From Poecilobothrus nobilitatus (lineage: Eukaryota > Arthropoda > Insecta > Diptera > Dolichopodidae), in assembly GCA_947095535.1 (NCBI GenBank), contig OX352774.1, positions 3,720,001-3,784,000 on the forward strand: 64,000 nt of DNA, given 5' to 3'. Position numbers and translations under genes: made by a program. The notes under the pieces are model-generated. The model saw nothing but the letters and a program-made list of their open reading frames with translations. It did no database searches and was not told where the DNA came from. Positions 1 through 14,162 of this stretch are shown one piece after another. Every line of letters starts with the position of its first letter. The stretch's first letter is position 1.

Positions 1-702
1 TTTATACGTATATGAATTATATCATATATAAATATATGTATATTTATGAGTTGTACATATACATATATTTCAGTGCATATTACAAGATAATCTTCTTGAT
101 TTCTCTTGAAGGATTTTAAGGATTTTTAAAAATAAAACATTGCTTTTGTTGGAGGGATTTACTTATTTTACTTGTTTTTGTTACTTTTCTTCAATTCTGA
201 TTGATTTGTTCTCCTTAAAGCCAAAAAAGTTATAAATATTTAACAAAAAAAAAAAAGATAGTGTTAGAAAAAATAAAAGGGTCATTACACAATTTCAATG
301 TTCTTTAAAATTCGGAAGTAGTTTGACTTTAATTGCCCTTAAGTTTTATGATATTCGCAATTTTAGTTCTGTTAAAATGCAAAGTTAAATACAGTAATAT
401 GATCCTACAAAAAAAAAGACTTTAAGCTCGTTCAAGCTACAGCAACTCAACTCTAGGGTGTCAACTCCGTTATCTTAGGGTTTCATCAAACAGATGATAA
501 GACCATGAATATTGTAAGATTATTATTATATAATAAGTAACACTGCGGCTTTTTGATTTAGATTTATTGCGCTCCCCCTATTACTACCTGTTCTGGAATT
601 CGCCACCACTTATAATGTTTCTGTCAGCCTTTTTGCTTCTAAGAAACTAGAGATATGTGAAGCACTTGTTGCTTGTTGCCGCAATTTTTATTAGCACATA
701 TA
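1..702. other. AT-rich non-coding DNA, nothing recognised
   Basis: No exon-like open frame or repeat with a second copy in the window is visible. A slightly less AT-rich patch around 545-610 has no coding signature I can recognise. Confidence 0.6.
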
Positions 703-1150
703 TACAGAGTGTCCTGTGTTAACTTTCACATAGAGCAAGGGATGATATAGAGCATCACAACGAACATAAAATTATATTAGAGGGGGAGGGGGGTATTTTG
801 GACCCTTTTCAAGATATGAGGGGTTAAAGATGTTTTAGCGACTTTTCATAAAAAATCTATAACTTTTGAACGGCTTGCTATAGAGGGATAAAAAAAATGC
901 ATTTTGTAGAGTAAGTTGTCAGCTTTAATTTATGTGTACTAATGATCCCCATATACGCAACAGTTACCAAGTTATAAAGACTCAAAATAATTTAAAATGA
1001 AAAAAATATGTTTTAAACTCAATTTTCTTTTGAAACACGCTGTATTTGGGGTACTTTTATAGCATATTTAGAAACAACTTTTCAAGCCCTTTAATTAGTA
1101 CCTAATAACTTTTTCTCTATCTCTAACAATTTTTGAGATATATACAGATA
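703..1150 (+). repeat. Dispersed unclassified repeat (family R3), copy 1
   Basis: This block aligns by eye with 38193-38605 in the same orientation. Both start with a GTGTCC/GGTGTCA-like motif. Both then contain a phrase resembling ATAACTTTTGAACGG, a GCATTTTGTAGAGTA-like phrase, an AAACTCAATTTTCTT phrase and TTTTATAGCATATT, in the same order and at similar spacing. The two copies are strongly diverged, with indels. I see no terminal inverted repeats or coding capacity, so the class is unknown. The second copy lies inside a foldback-like element, which suggests it is an independent mobile sequence. Confidence 0.55.
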
Positions 1151-1159
1151 CATACCTAT

Positions 1160-4100
1160 TATATATTATTATTTTTAATTCAATATTCGTTAAATTTCGT
1201 AATATTTTAATTGTAAATCAATTAAAAAATCGAAGTTTTAACAGATTTGAACATAATATGGTATTTTTTTATGTTTTTTAAGTTAAATTTCATATAATGG
1301 AAAAAGGTATGATTTTATTTATTTGACTGATTTAGATCTGATAATAAAAATAATGATGAAAACTCTCCCCATAATATACTGGTTTACTGGAATTTCTCTC
1401 GACAGACCAAAAATTAAAGAGATCGCCTTCATCTTTTGGTTTATTCCGTTTATAATTGGGAATATAGAAGTAAATTTTATTTTGAGCTCCGGTATAAAAA
1501 TTTTACATTCAATAAATTCAGAATAATAACAATGTGTTTTACACTTTAAAATAACTTGTTTGGTTTTTTGCGAAGTTTAATGAACAGATTACCGTTATAT
1601 TGTCAAAAAATAAAACGATGCAAAAAAAAAAAATTTTTTAAAGTATTCCAGGGATGAGTAAACCTTTTTAGGAAATTGAATAATTTTGAAGAGTTAAATT
1701 ATTGGTGATTTCACGTTTTTTTTTCTCTATTTTTATCCTTTTTTTTTTGTTTTGTTAAAGTGCCATAATTTTTTTCCGTTAAATTGATTGGAAAAAATTA
1801 TCCTTTCACAATTTTTATCAGATTCTATTTAAGTTAACGTTTCACTTGATTAAATTATAAAATGATTACATTAGAAAGCAGAAAACTTAATAGAAATATA
1901 TTTTATTCTTTATTGAGAGATGAATTCTTATATTTTGATATACTCAATTTTTAGCTAAAAATATTTTAGTACATTTTTAAATTAAAATTGATTTTTAATG
2001 TGAAAATCAAGAGATTTGTTTTTAAAATTTTACACTAAGAACAGTTTCAATGCCACTAGATAGAAGCGGTATATAGATTATTATTTCTGTTGTAAGAAAA
2101 ATGTTGCAAAAAACAATCTTCAAATTTTCATAATACCTACATATTTTCCAATAATATCATTTTTTTGCAATTTTATGCTTTTAAAATACTTGCTTATAAT
2201 TAATTCTTTTATTGAATAGCCAACTAAATACAGATAATTTTTATTAATTGTACAGCATTTTTCATTTATAAAAAGTTTTCAATTATATATTTTTGTATAT
2301 TTTTTTTTTAAATCAAATCCATTTAAAATCCAATATACGTAAAAAAAAAAAACATCCATTCAATTTGTTTAATTCAAATTGAAGCTGGGTTCATAATTAA
2401 ATGGCTATTTTTAATTATCGAAATGCGGCTATAATGGATCGTTTCAATTTACAAAAAAAAAACAAAAAAAAAAACGAAATACACAAACTACAATTACGAC
2501 ACTTAAGCACAAAACACTTGTCACTACAAAAATACAACAACAAAAGATTGAAATCTTTCATGTTGTCTTTTTATGCTTAAAGTATAAAAATGGAACAAAA
2601 ACAATCGTTTTAAGAAACTCAGCCAATAATAAGACAAACTTTTATTTTGAAAACGATTATAGAGGAATTATAAAAATTTAAATGTTGAATTTGCTTAAGT
2701 TGTTTGAAAAGTTCTATACTAAAACGTCTTCAATTTAAAGAGTTTCTTCTTGCATGTGTAAAAATTCACAAAATTGGGCGATTTTTTCGATTATTTTGGG
2801 AACTTTTATAAAAAATTTCATTTGGGGACCAAAATTAGGAACTTTGTTTGTTTTGTTGTGGTTTTGGGGACATTATTCGCCGAGCCGAAATTAACTTTTA
2901 TAGTTTTAACTTTTAATACAATCTGTATTCCTCAGTCAAGAACAATTTGTTCTGACTAAAACCTTCTAATAAAATGCTCACATTTATCAATACTAATTTA
3001 AAATATGTAAATCTAAAAAAAAAAAAATATTTACAACGAAAATTTAAATTTAGAATACTTCCACAAAAATTTAGATATTATCATGGACCGAAAAAAATCT
3101 CTGTAAAAAATTCGACAAGGCTTGTTGGAAGATCAGAATAATGATGTCTTTGAGGGATAAATAAAAATCCTTTTTGATGAGGCTCATAAATTTTGACTTT
3201 TTTTTTATATTTTTTTTTTATTATTTTTATTTTTTTTTTTCATTATTATTTTTATTTTTTATTATTATTGTTATTTTTTGTCTCGTTGAATTGATTACTC
3301 AGTATGTGCAGGGTGTGGGTGTATATATATAAAATTCAGAAAAAAATTTTGGAATAAGGACAACAATCATATTGTTAGACATTTCAAGGTTAAATAGAAA
3401 TAACACGCACAGTACGACATTAGCTATCAAATTTAAATGAAAAAAAAAAAAAATTCAATGAATTTGGTAAATAATACTAAATTAAATGTGGGGTTCCATA
3501 AAAGAAAAATTGCAATAAAATTTCAAGCAATAAAAATAAAATTCAAATATAAATAGAGATTTATTATTAATCAAACTAAGATCCATCGAAATATTACAGA
3601 ACATTTTCACATCCACATACATAACAGTCGAAATACATTAAATATTGTAGTTATGGCACTGTTACTGTGTAGTTAGTGTAGTTACTAAAATATTAACTCC
3701 ACTAAGAAAATTAACTGGCTTAGTAATTTCCTTTTATAAGCATTGATTCCAACAGAGGTGGACAATAAGCTGGAAAATTTTTTCACCTTTTAACATTAGG
3801 ATTCATCATAAACTATATAGAACTATAGATGAAACTTTATTTTTCGTTTTATTCAGCAAATAATTGATGAAAATAAACGATTGAATGACTTACGTCATAA
3901 ATAAAACAAAAAATTTAAACTATAAAACAACATGATGATAATTAAGAATTTTTATTAGAAAATTAGATATAGAAATGAAAATAAAATGAAACTCTTATTT
4001 TTGTTTTTAAACAGAAAATATAACATAAAATATATATGAGCAGAGAAGTTTCTTTTAAAAAGGAACTAATCAAATGTAAACTAAAATGTATAACAATACC

Positions 4101-6103
4101 ATTGACAGTATTACTTCAATTTTATTTCCATCCATTTATTTGACAGTCACATGAAGTTTTTACTCTCTTTCTTTCACTTTTTTTTTGTTTTTCGAATGAA
4201 AAACATAAATAAAAGGTAGCAAAAAAAACACAACAAGAGAAAAAAAAAATATTACATTTTTGCTTAAGAATTTTATAGAAAGGATAAATGTTTAGGCATA
4301 TTTTGTTTATTGCAGCTTAGGTACTTTTCTCATTCATTTTCTGCGCTCTGCTCACTCCATATTTTACATTCAATATAAATTTATTTTTTATTATAATTTT
4401 TTTATTTTTTTTTTGTAATAAATTTCACGTGATGCTATGATTTTTGAAGGATCTAGACAAAAAGATAAATATCCTTAATAAATGTTCTACAACATAACCA
4501 TATACCCATCCACCATTAGTACTAATACAAAACTCCTAAAACCCTAAGTCGAAAAATATAAGATTGAAAAACTCTAAAAGGAAAAAAATAACAGATTATG
4601 TTAAAGTTTTATGCGTGTAAAATGATAAATTGTCACAAAATTATGGTCGTTTTATATCTTAGATCCTTTAGTTTAGATGGATCATCATCAGAAAGATACA
4701 CTGATACCATTATAATGAAAAAAAAAACAGATACAAAAGAAAAAAATATTATAAAAAGAGATCTGAAAATCTGTAATTGATTACCGTAATTTCGTTATTA
4801 TTAAAAATGGCTTAGAGATTTTAAAGATGAGATGGAGGGCATCCAATATGAAGAATATTATTTTTATTTTTACAGGTTTCAATTCAAAAGCTTCACCTGT
4901 AGAATGGTAATATTGTGAATGAATAAAACCTGCGAAACATTATAGTAAGTTTTATTTTAATTTTTTTGGTTTTTTTAATACATAAAAAAAAAATTATATT
5001 TTAATTTTTTTCTTTGTTTCTTCTTCCATTAAAAAAAGGACACTCGAAGCAAAAAAAAAAAGAAAAGAAAAACATGATAAGCCCTCCAATTCAACTGAAT
5101 TGATGAAAATATTAAAGAGATTAAGAATGGCTGAAAGAATGGATGGATAAATAAATGAACGAATAAAGACCATAACCAATATTGAAAAAAAAAAACAAGG
5201 ATGGAAGATAATGGGAGCCTCAATAGATAATTGATTAAATAAATCTCAGTTAGATTGATAATATCTGGTATTAGTTATATAAGAGGGGTAACAAAAAATA
5301 TGATCTCAAAGAAATTAATTTCATTTTCCACTTTGCTCTACATCATACATATATACATACTGATATATAAAAATAATTATAAGAAGATTTTAAATGTCAG
5401 TATACTAGGAAAAAGAAATGAATAAGGATCTAGACATCATAGGGATATTATTCATCATAATTATTTTGTTGGCTTTTTAATAATTTCCACTTTTTTCTTG
5501 ATTGAAACATAAATCTTAAAATCCTTCCAAAGTAGAAACATTAATTTTTTTATTTGGGTGCTAACAAGTAAAAAAAAATAATTAAGACATCTTAAAATGT
5601 TTTTTTTTTAGTGATCAAAAAATTATTTTTTTCTTTTTACTTTTGCATAGGAATATAAGCAAAGTATTGAAATCATTAAAAAATTAAACTATAGTAAATT
5701 TAAATACATTTTTATCTTTGAAAAATGATTGACATGGAACTTTGTGCTTTAAAAGAAAATGTTATATATTAATAATTAAAATCGCAGTCAGATCCACTAC
5801 AGGCCTACAATAACCCTCTATATGCCAGTTTTTTGAACACAATGTTAAACAAAATTTCATTGAACTCCAACCCTTCGCAATATCTGCTTATTTCTAGGTC
5901 ATATTGATTTTAAATTTTTACGATTAATCAAATTCGTAAGTATTAAGTGGCCCAAATTGTCAAATGAAACAACAAGACATCCAATATTTTTTTACTTACA
6001 TCAAAATATGTATAGCTTATAGAGATTTCTGGAATTCAGATCCTATTTCTCGTTACAAAATATTGACAAAGATTAACACCAAATTAATGTTAACATTAAG
6101 AAA
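1160..6103. other. AT-rich non-coding DNA with T-rich low-complexity tracts
   Basis: Only chance open frames of about 60 codons occur here, rich in Phe, Leu, Lys and Ile as expected from AT-rich DNA. The strongest low-complexity block is about 3197-3280 (poly-T broken by TTATT). I see no splice-bounded conserved exon. Confidence 0.6.
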
Positions 6104-6116
6104 TTTTTACTTTTTG
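6104..6116. repeat. Target-site duplication (left) of SINE copy A
   Basis: TTTTTACTTTTTG here is repeated exactly at 6317-6329, on the other side of the SINE, giving a 13-bp direct duplication as expected for LINE-machinery retroposition. Confidence 0.8.
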
Positions 6117-6316
6117 TTTTTTTTCTCTGCCACATAAATGTGGAATTACACAGCATTTCCTGTTCAGCCGTGGCTGTAAATGTCGTAAGGATGAATAACT
6201 CTTACGATGGGATTCGTGGGATTCGAACCCACACTCTCTTGGTGTTTACAGCGTATTTTATACGCTCTTGCCCACTAGGCCACCGAGGCCCCTTTTTACT
6301 TTTACAAAAAGGCCCC
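6117..6316 (-). mobile_element. tRNA-derived SINE, family 1, copy A
   Basis: On the minus strand this reads as a tRNA-like head followed by a unique tail and poly-A. The head has a pol III A box resembling TGGCCTAGTGGG (near 6270-6285) and a B box GGTTCGAATCC (near 6219-6230). The tail carries the inverted pair around ACAGGAAA found in all family members and ends in an A-run, seen here as the T-run at 6117-6124. A perfect 13-bp duplication flanks it. The 5' end of the element holds a short tandem duplication of its GGGGCC start (6293-6316), absent from the other copies. Related copies are at 15973, 32410, 36903, 39529 and 39737. It does not encode a protein. Confidence 0.9.
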
Positions 6317-6524
6317 TTTTTACTTTTTGCTAAACAAAATACAGAAGTTAAAATTGATTAATTTGGTTATATGATATTTATATGATCCATTGGTAAAAAA
6401 ATGGATCATACAAGCGTTTTACGAAACATATCCTTACTTAAAAAATATAAATAATATGACTAAAAAATTCAAAACCAAGAGGCTGTAAACTTTTCTATAT
6501 CTGTATAAACATAGTTCAAGGGGC

Positions 6525-7128
6525 ATATAGTTCAAGGGTAAATTTGCCATTACTTTTGTGACATCTTGGAAATGGAAATATACAAATACAGAAAAAATAT
6601 ATAATATATTCTATCTAAATAATCGAGCTATATGATTCTGAAATTTTTATCATTTCATTTTTATGCCAGTTTCGCTATTGAAATTCAACAGTTTAGACCA
6701 ACGACTTCAAATAGATACCACACAATTTCTTTCTTAATATGAGCATAAATCAGTGTTTATAGATGTAAGCTAGATATTTAAAACTTTGTCAAAACAAGTC
6801 TAGTTTTATGACAACAATTTCTACAAAGAACTTAATTTGATTAGTTCTAAGGAACTGGTTTAGGTAGCTGTTGAAATTTATATCCTCATATCTTAGTACC
6901 TAATTAAATTACATATCTGGTATTTTGTAAAAGATTATCAAATTTGATAGCAACAACTTCTGTAAAATTTGGTTAGTTTTGTACAAAGGTGTCGAGTTGC
7001 TGTCCATCAATTTACATAAATATATCTCAGTACGTTAATTAAGTTAAGATATATTCAATTTTCTAAAAGATGATAAAATTTTATGAAAACAGGATACATT
7101 ATGTATACTACACTTTTCCTCGTTCTTT
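6525..7128 (-). mobile_element. Degenerate Helitron-like (DINE-like) element
   Basis: The right end, on the minus strand, begins with AACGAGGAAAAGTGTA, the same start as 58370-58905 and close to those at 14163 and 29358. The far end near 6530 keeps a GGGTAAATTTGCC phrase matching GGGTATAATAAATTTGCC at 58360. The interior is strongly diverged and non-coding. The assignment rests on matches at both ends and on the shared order of motifs. Confidence 0.5.
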
Positions 7129-9892
7129 AATTAAATGCCTTTTAGGACATATTTATTGGGTGGGTTAATTATGATCAGCTGTAAAACTTTAAAAGACTAG
7201 GCAAGAACTGTTTTCAATTTTGCTTAAAAGTAAACTTTCTGGAAAAAAAAAGAAAATATTTTAATTTGACCTATAAAAAGGTTTTTTTTTTTTTTTAATG
7301 AACTCATTAAAAATTGTTTCAAAAATAGTTATTAAAATATGTTTTTAGTAAATTTTATTTTTAATTTATGTCATAAAAATTTAACATTTTTGTTTTAACT
7401 ATAATTTAAAATTACACATAACTATGAAAAACCTTTAAAATCATAGAGTTTTCCAAAATGAGTAAATGATATAATAAAATATGGAACCATTAAATTTTAT
7501 TTTATTTTAAAGTATAAAGAAAAAAAAGTTCTTCAACCATAATATAAACTTAATGGGTGATAGTTTTTAGCCTATTTCTAAAGGATTTTTTATTTAATGA
7601 GAAGAAATATAATATGTATATATGGAAATCTTTTTTATAAGTTATATAAGTTAAAGTTCTTTTTAAAACCAAACATCCTATTTTTCTCTAGAATTTAAAA
7701 AAAAAAACTGTAATACAATATCTTAAATACCCCAAGTACAAAAAAATATATTTAAGTGTTTTATGAAATATGATTATTAAATATTTAAAAAACAACTATA
7801 TGTATGTTAAAATTTCTATTCAAATTTTTTAGTAGTTTATTTTATTAATGAAATACAAAAAAAAAAAACAAATATTAATTGGAACAGGTAGGTACAGGTA
7901 AACCACGAATTTTGTTAACATGTTTGTCCAGTCATAGTAAACATATAAGTAAATTATAATTCTTAAACATTTGTTTAGAAAAAAAAAAACATAAACAAAA
8001 TGTTATTTTCTTTTCAGCTAATGCATTTAGGAGTGTTTCGTCCTTGAAAATTACTGGACTCTTATGTATAGACATGTAGTGTTGAATTGCTTAGATAACT
8101 CCTAGTTTGAACTATATACTTAAAAGAAATTTCTAAAAAATCATCTGTGAAGTATAAAGCGAATTGAAAAAAAATACGCAAAACCGGTTTTATAATGAAG
8201 TTTTGAAAAATATTAATATATAAATTTTTCAAAAACAAAATTGAACCATCATTATATGGGTTTTATTCATTTTCAATTAAATAAGTTAATTCATTTAGTG
8301 GGATGAATTGATACAACAGTTGTATCTTTTAAATAATACTCTGGCAAGCAATTTTATTTCAGGAGTTAATAACGAAATTTAAAATGGATTATAAGTGTAA
8401 GTTTTAACACATTAATTTGTTTATTTATTTTATTTTTATTTCCAAAATATATAACGTATCTCATATTTTTTTTTTTTTTACAAAGTTTAAACTAAAAATT
8501 TATTGTCTTTGCAGCTGAAACATTTACTATTATGAGTCAATTATGACATTTAATTTCATACATTATTTAAAAGGGAAAGGTTGGAAGCCCATTCTATAAA
8601 AAAAAATGTTGAATACTTAATAATTAATGGCACAGGTAATTAAGACTGATACAAATTTTGAACAATCACATTCTTAGAGAATTAAAATCTGAAATTAAAT
8701 CGCTTCTCTAATGTTGTTATTTTATTATCTATATTGTATTCAAATATAGGTATTCATAGTACTGGTCATTTTATGATGTTTCGAGATTGAGCAATAAAAA
8801 GGAAAATTAAATATCAGTTTTAATATTTTGTTTTGCACAGTTTGAAGTTTTGATAAAAGGATTTTTGCACAATCATCCAAAAACTGCAGATTTATATAGG
8901 AAATAGATTGAAAAATTTATTATCTATAAAAACTTCATTTTTTTTTTTGCGAAAATAGGTGGGAATCATCGAAAGACACTGTACAGGAAAACATTTATGA
9001 AACAAGCACGAATCCTCTATTAATGTTTGGCACTTCAACTCACTAAATACTAGCTCCCTTTTTTCACCAAACAGACTTGCATTTTATAAAATGGATACCT
9101 TACTCTACTCTAATAGCTTTGTTGCTTTTATCAACTGTTTTATTAATATGTGGGTAAAAAGTGAATTTTTTTTTGTAGTTAATGTGATACCTAGATTCAA
9201 TTCCTGGCTATAGAGATTAAGTTTCACGACAATAAATTTATTTATTTTAAAAATATAAAATATATTTTGAGAATATCTTTTTAAAATCTTAATAAATGAA
9301 TTTAACTTTTGAAACAAACAAACAAACAAAATTTAATTTTAAATGAAGAATCAAAAAATTCAAGAATCCTTATAATTAATCTTATTGTAAATCATTCAAA
9401 TTCTTCAATACGGAATTATTAAAAACTAAATAAGTTTTGGTCCTTTTTGTCAATATTTGTATAGTGGAACTTCATTACCACTCAAATATTTGTAATTATT
9501 CAAATATTATTTTATCTAAATATAATAAAATATATAATTTGAAGTATATAATAAAACTTCAAAAGCATAATATACATATATATACATAAATTTAAATATA
9601 TTTAATTATACACAAATGTATGGATATATATATATATACGTATATAATAAATATGATATAGAAAAAAATTTCAATTTTAATAAGCTATTCATCAATTTCA
9701 ATTATAATCAATTAAGTCATAAAATACTTAAAGTTCAAAAATTTTAATATATATATATACATAATATATATATCTATATATATATATATATTTTAACTTT
9801 TTACTTTTTATTAATTTTAATGGTATTTTCAAATTCAATTTTCTAATTTCTAATTAATTATATTTGGTTGGAGGATTCAAAAAATTATTTTC

Positions 9893-9895
<3 letters not shown>

Positions 9896-9933
<38 letters not shown>
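9896..9933. repeat. (AT)n microsatellite
   Basis: Uninterrupted AT dinucleotide run of 38 bases. Smaller ones occur at about 9748-9790 and 9628-9640. Confidence 0.95.
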
Positions 9934-9937
<4 letters not shown>

Positions 9938-10326
9938 TATTTGTTATATTAAAAAGAAAAAGAATAAAATATAATTTTTTTATCATTATTTTTTATTTTA
10001 ACGTTGATGAAATATAATAAAATGGTTTCGTCAAATCAATATAATAATTTTATGTAAATATTTATTAAAAATTAATTAAACGTTTAGTATTTCAATAAAT
10101 AACTGATAATATATAAATAAACCATATATGCATGTATGTATACATATTTTAAAGAAAGGGTTTTTAAGAAATACTTTCAAACTTTTTTGATCAAAAATAA
10201 GATTTCTGGATTTTCTCAAAAAAACTTTTATAATGTTATGGCTTTTTTTAGTTCTCATTCAATGGTTATACATAAGTTTTAAACCCGTCCAATATAATAC
10301 TTGAAGAATGCCGCATTCATATAAAT

Positions 10327-10329
<3 letters not shown>

Positions 10330-10359
<30 letters not shown>
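10330..10359. repeat. (AT)n microsatellite
   Basis: Uninterrupted AT dinucleotide run of about 30 bases. Confidence 0.95.
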
Positions 10360-10362
<3 letters not shown>

Positions 10363-10623
10363 TTAATTATATATATATTCGGAACTAAAATTCTGAACTC
10401 TTTCATAGTACCGGACTTTAAAATTCATCACTTTTCACTTCGAACCAAATTTTCTTACTATACACAAAGTGTCTTACCAGTTACCTTTATTTTAGAAAAA
10501 TTCAAAAAAAAAATAAGAATAACATTAACACACTTTCCATGTTATCCTACTTTTCTAACAAAATACTCCTTCTCTTTTACTACTATGCCTCTACTAATTC
10601 AGCATTGTATTGTTTGAAGTATA

Positions 10624-10750
10624 AGGGAACGGGTCATATGCTTTCATTTCATTTGTCCCGTTCATAGAGTAATTTGACTGTATTTTTTGTAAGTTTCCTG
10701 CATTATCATTTGACTAGGTTTCATATGCCGATATTTCATTTGATTGAATG
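10624..10750. repeat. 15-bp degenerate repeat array, probable foldback arm
   Basis: The block opens with GGGAACGGGTCA and continues with spaced copies of a phrase like ATTTCATTTGACTG (near 10645, 10665, 10705 and 10730). The opening resembles the end of the foldback-like element at 18924-19297, whose terminus on the minus strand reads GGGAGCGGGTCAC. I cannot find a convincing opposite arm, so this is either a solo arm or an old, eroded copy. Confidence 0.45.
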
Positions 10751-10759
10751 TAAAATATA

Positions 10760-13480
10760 TAATTAGGGGGAATTTTAGAAGCGTTTCATTTTCAATTAAA
10801 CAGTTTTACATATGCATCTCCAATCAATTCTCCATAGCAAGGTTTTCACTTTTACAGATAAATTAAGTTAACCTAAAATTAAATAATATGTATTACAATT
10901 AATTGTACCCATTTGACAGATAATCTTGATATGGTTAGGGGCCTAAGTTACTATAATGTATTGTGTAACTATAATTCACAGTTAAAGAGTCCAAGGTAAT
11001 CTTCAATTGAGTCTTTTTTTACCGTTACTAAAATCACTTAAAAAGGGTTCTTCATACAAAGTTATTTTGAAATTGGTAATGGAAGAGAAATTAATGGCAA
11101 ATAGGATAATAAGGGAGAGTTAAAAGATAAATTAGAAACGAACCTGTACAGGTTCTTTTTAAAAAGTTGTAAATCATATAATGAGCCTAATCTATCAGAC
11201 GGGAACACATTGGATGAAATTAGATTTTTTATATTTTAGCGATCTCACAATAAATAAATTTCGAAACGCCCAGGAATTTCCACAGTATAGAAATGCGTAG
11301 TTGTAGTCTCCCTAATGTTCGGTTGGAACTGTTTAAAGAGAGACATTGTTGATTTTAATTCAACAGAAAAGTGTCATTACCTACTAGATTTCAATAAAAG
11401 AGAGATAATGCTAAAATATTTTGACGTATGTTATAGGATCGCGAATTAGCTGTAAGGCGGCATTTGGGAATTAAACCAGTTAACCTAATGAAGATAGGGG
11501 GTGCCACATTTTGAAGTTGTAGTTGAAAAAATAGCCTTTACAACAACAAAGAAAATCCAAACAATTGCTTTCTTAATAACGTTGATCTTAGGTAACTACT
11601 ATATATATTGTCCTTACATTATCCAACTTAAATTTGACACACTTAACAATTTTTAATAGTTGATACTTCCTTCAAATAAAATATTAAATGATACTAAATC
11701 CATTTTTAATATTACACCAAAAACGAAACATATCAAATTAGCTACAAATTGTCATCAAATCAGTCCTTAAATACACACATAATTACATCCTAATTGAAAA
11801 TCCCTTTATTTATATTTATTTCGAAGTGATGCTTTTAATGACAAAATGTTGTTTTTTTTTTTTTGATGGCTTTTGTATATTAATAAATAGATATCTTAAT
11901 TTTATATATTTGAAATATTCATCTTGTTTAATTAAAGGGTAGTTACAATATTAAATCAACACAAAAATCAAAATAAATAACAACAAAAAAAAAAAAAGAA
12001 AAATAAACCAGAATATAAAAATGTCAAGACGGAAGTCATAAATTAATATTATCCTCAATTAGATTGGATAAATTTCATGCATATATAATTAACCATTACT
12101 TACTATACCCATCATATTTTATGCAACAAATAGATCAACACTTGAATAAAATAAAAAAATAAAAACAAAAAAAGTATATATATACTATACGTATATATTT
12201 TAATAATGTTAACCTGAATATTTAATTAATTGTGGTGGTGTTGGTGGTAGTGTTGGTAATGGTCACTTGGTCAGTCATTATTGTAACTAATAAACTTCAA
12301 TAAGAATTTAGAAAATTTTAACTATGAAAAAATATATATACGAGTAGGTATACAAAGGATGTAAAAGGACTTTTTTCTTTAAATTTTAATTAATTATATA
12401 ATTAAATCTAAACTGTTTTTTTTTTTGTTATTATTATTGGCTTTATTAGCACAAATAAAATTTAAATAGTCGGAATAGAGATTTAGACAGAGTATGAGTA
12501 TAGAAATAATTTATGTTTATGGAAAACTTAGAAAAGATTTATATTTTTTAATAGATTTTGTAATTATTATATTATTAAATAATAAACTTCCATTTTTTAA
12601 GAAATTTAATACTATTATTAAATTGTTATCTTTTATAACCTATAATTTATAATTAATAAGATAACATTTAATAATATGTTTTTGTAATGATTACATAATT
12701 AATAAGTTAATTAATAATTTATTTTAAATAAGTAATAACCATTTTCTAATAGTAAGAGACAAAATATCAATTTTTCTTTTTTAATTTCAAAGGATTTAAA
12801 TGGGTATTATACTTCCCATAATGGGGCATGAGCTTTCAAGATGATATCATCTTTCATTGGTATTTTATTACACAAGAACTTTAAATTAACCCTAAAATGT
12901 TCAACGAAGGCTATCAATCTCTATTTGAAATTAAAAAGCTTATATCTTTATTATTTAATTATAGATTTTCTTCAAATTTATAAAGTTTGTCTATTTGGCT
13001 CTATCAATTACAGTCTTCAAAAAGAATTTATTAAGTGATAATAAATATTTGAGTTAAATACATATTAACAGAGAAATTAACAACTTTCTTCAAAATGTCC
13101 CTCCAACATTTTCTTACCCTTACTTCGTAATACTAAGTTTTTCCTAAATCGCTTTGCCCCAAGAATCCCTCTCACATCCATATCTAGTAAACAAAACTGT
13201 ATATTTGTATCAACGATCCCAAGTTAAAGTTTAGTTTAAAAAGAGGATGGTTTTGGTTGGTTAAAATCCAACCCTATCTGGAAGAATGTTTAATTTTTGA
13301 AGTTTTCTACCAACCTTCGTAAAAAAAACACAGAGACTACCAGTAACTGTTGTATCCTAACGTTAGTAAATAATTTGTGCTTTTTAGGGTTAAGATGTGA
13401 AATGTCATCTAGTGACTGAAAAATACATTACATTTTTATTTGAACGATATGATATTGTATTTTATCCTTAAAGATATTAC
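10760..13480. other. Non-coding DNA, nothing recognised
   Basis: The stretch 11040-11570 is less AT-rich than its surroundings but has no open frame longer than chance. A GGTGTT-rich patch lies at about 12230-12265. Confidence 0.55.
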
Positions 13481-13489
13481 TTGTATTAA

Positions 13490-14040
13490 GAATATAAAAT
13501 TTCTAACTTAAAGTGTTAAGAGATACGGGGGTTAAACATTTTGCAAAATATTTATTTTACACAACGATAAATTTAAGTTAAGTGTTGAATTGCAAATCAC
13601 TTAAATCATATGGAAGGATGCTTAATGTTTCTGTTTTAAATTCAGCTCATAAAATTTTTTTTTTCGTCAAATTCGACAAAAAAATTCAAATTACTCACTT
13701 TAGAGTCGTAGAAATTATTTTAAACAGTAAGTGTTAATTGAATTTTTATTTCTTGTGCTAGAAAAAAACTTTAAAAATATTTGAAGAATTTATTCTAACA
13801 AAACTGATTTTTAATTTTAAATTGAGTTAACGTACAAGAGGTGTAAAATTGATAATTTGCATATTTTAAGCAGCCGGAACCCAGTGAGAGTTATTAAAAG
13901 TTAAAATGCAAAAATTGAAGCTCGAACATTATAACATTTTTTACCACGTTTATATTATCTTTGATTTATTATATACTGCTTTGTTTTCTTTCTTTTAAAT
14001 AATTTTGAAAAGGGGGCATTATAAAAATACCGAGTTTTTG
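13490..14040 (+). repeat. Possible fragment of the DINE-like repeat family
   Basis: The phrase around 13525-13570 (GGGGTTAAACATTTTGCAAAAT, then an ACAACGATAAATTT-like phrase) resembles 30315-30370 and the reverse complement of about 46930-46975. The match is short and diverged, so this is tentative. Confidence 0.3.
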
Positions 14041-14162
14041 CTAGTAGGTATCATTTAAATATAAATATATAGTCAGATCTAACCACATGTATCACATACA
14101 TACAAATTTATTAAATTTTAAACATTATGTTCAACTTTTTAAATTTTATCAAATTATGAAAC

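Larger units (their letters stand above)
7130..10620. other. AT-rich non-coding DNA with AT microsatellites
   Basis: No gene is recognised. Poly-T and poly-A runs are frequent. From about 9500 to 10370 the sequence becomes dominated by (AT)n tracts. Short open frames in this stretch look random. Confidence 0.6.

Noticed and set aside
6140..6361. Open frame across the SINE (similar ones at 32445-32633 and 39511-39735)
   Set aside because: Their similarity to one another is explained by the SINE, which is a pol III-type non-coding element.
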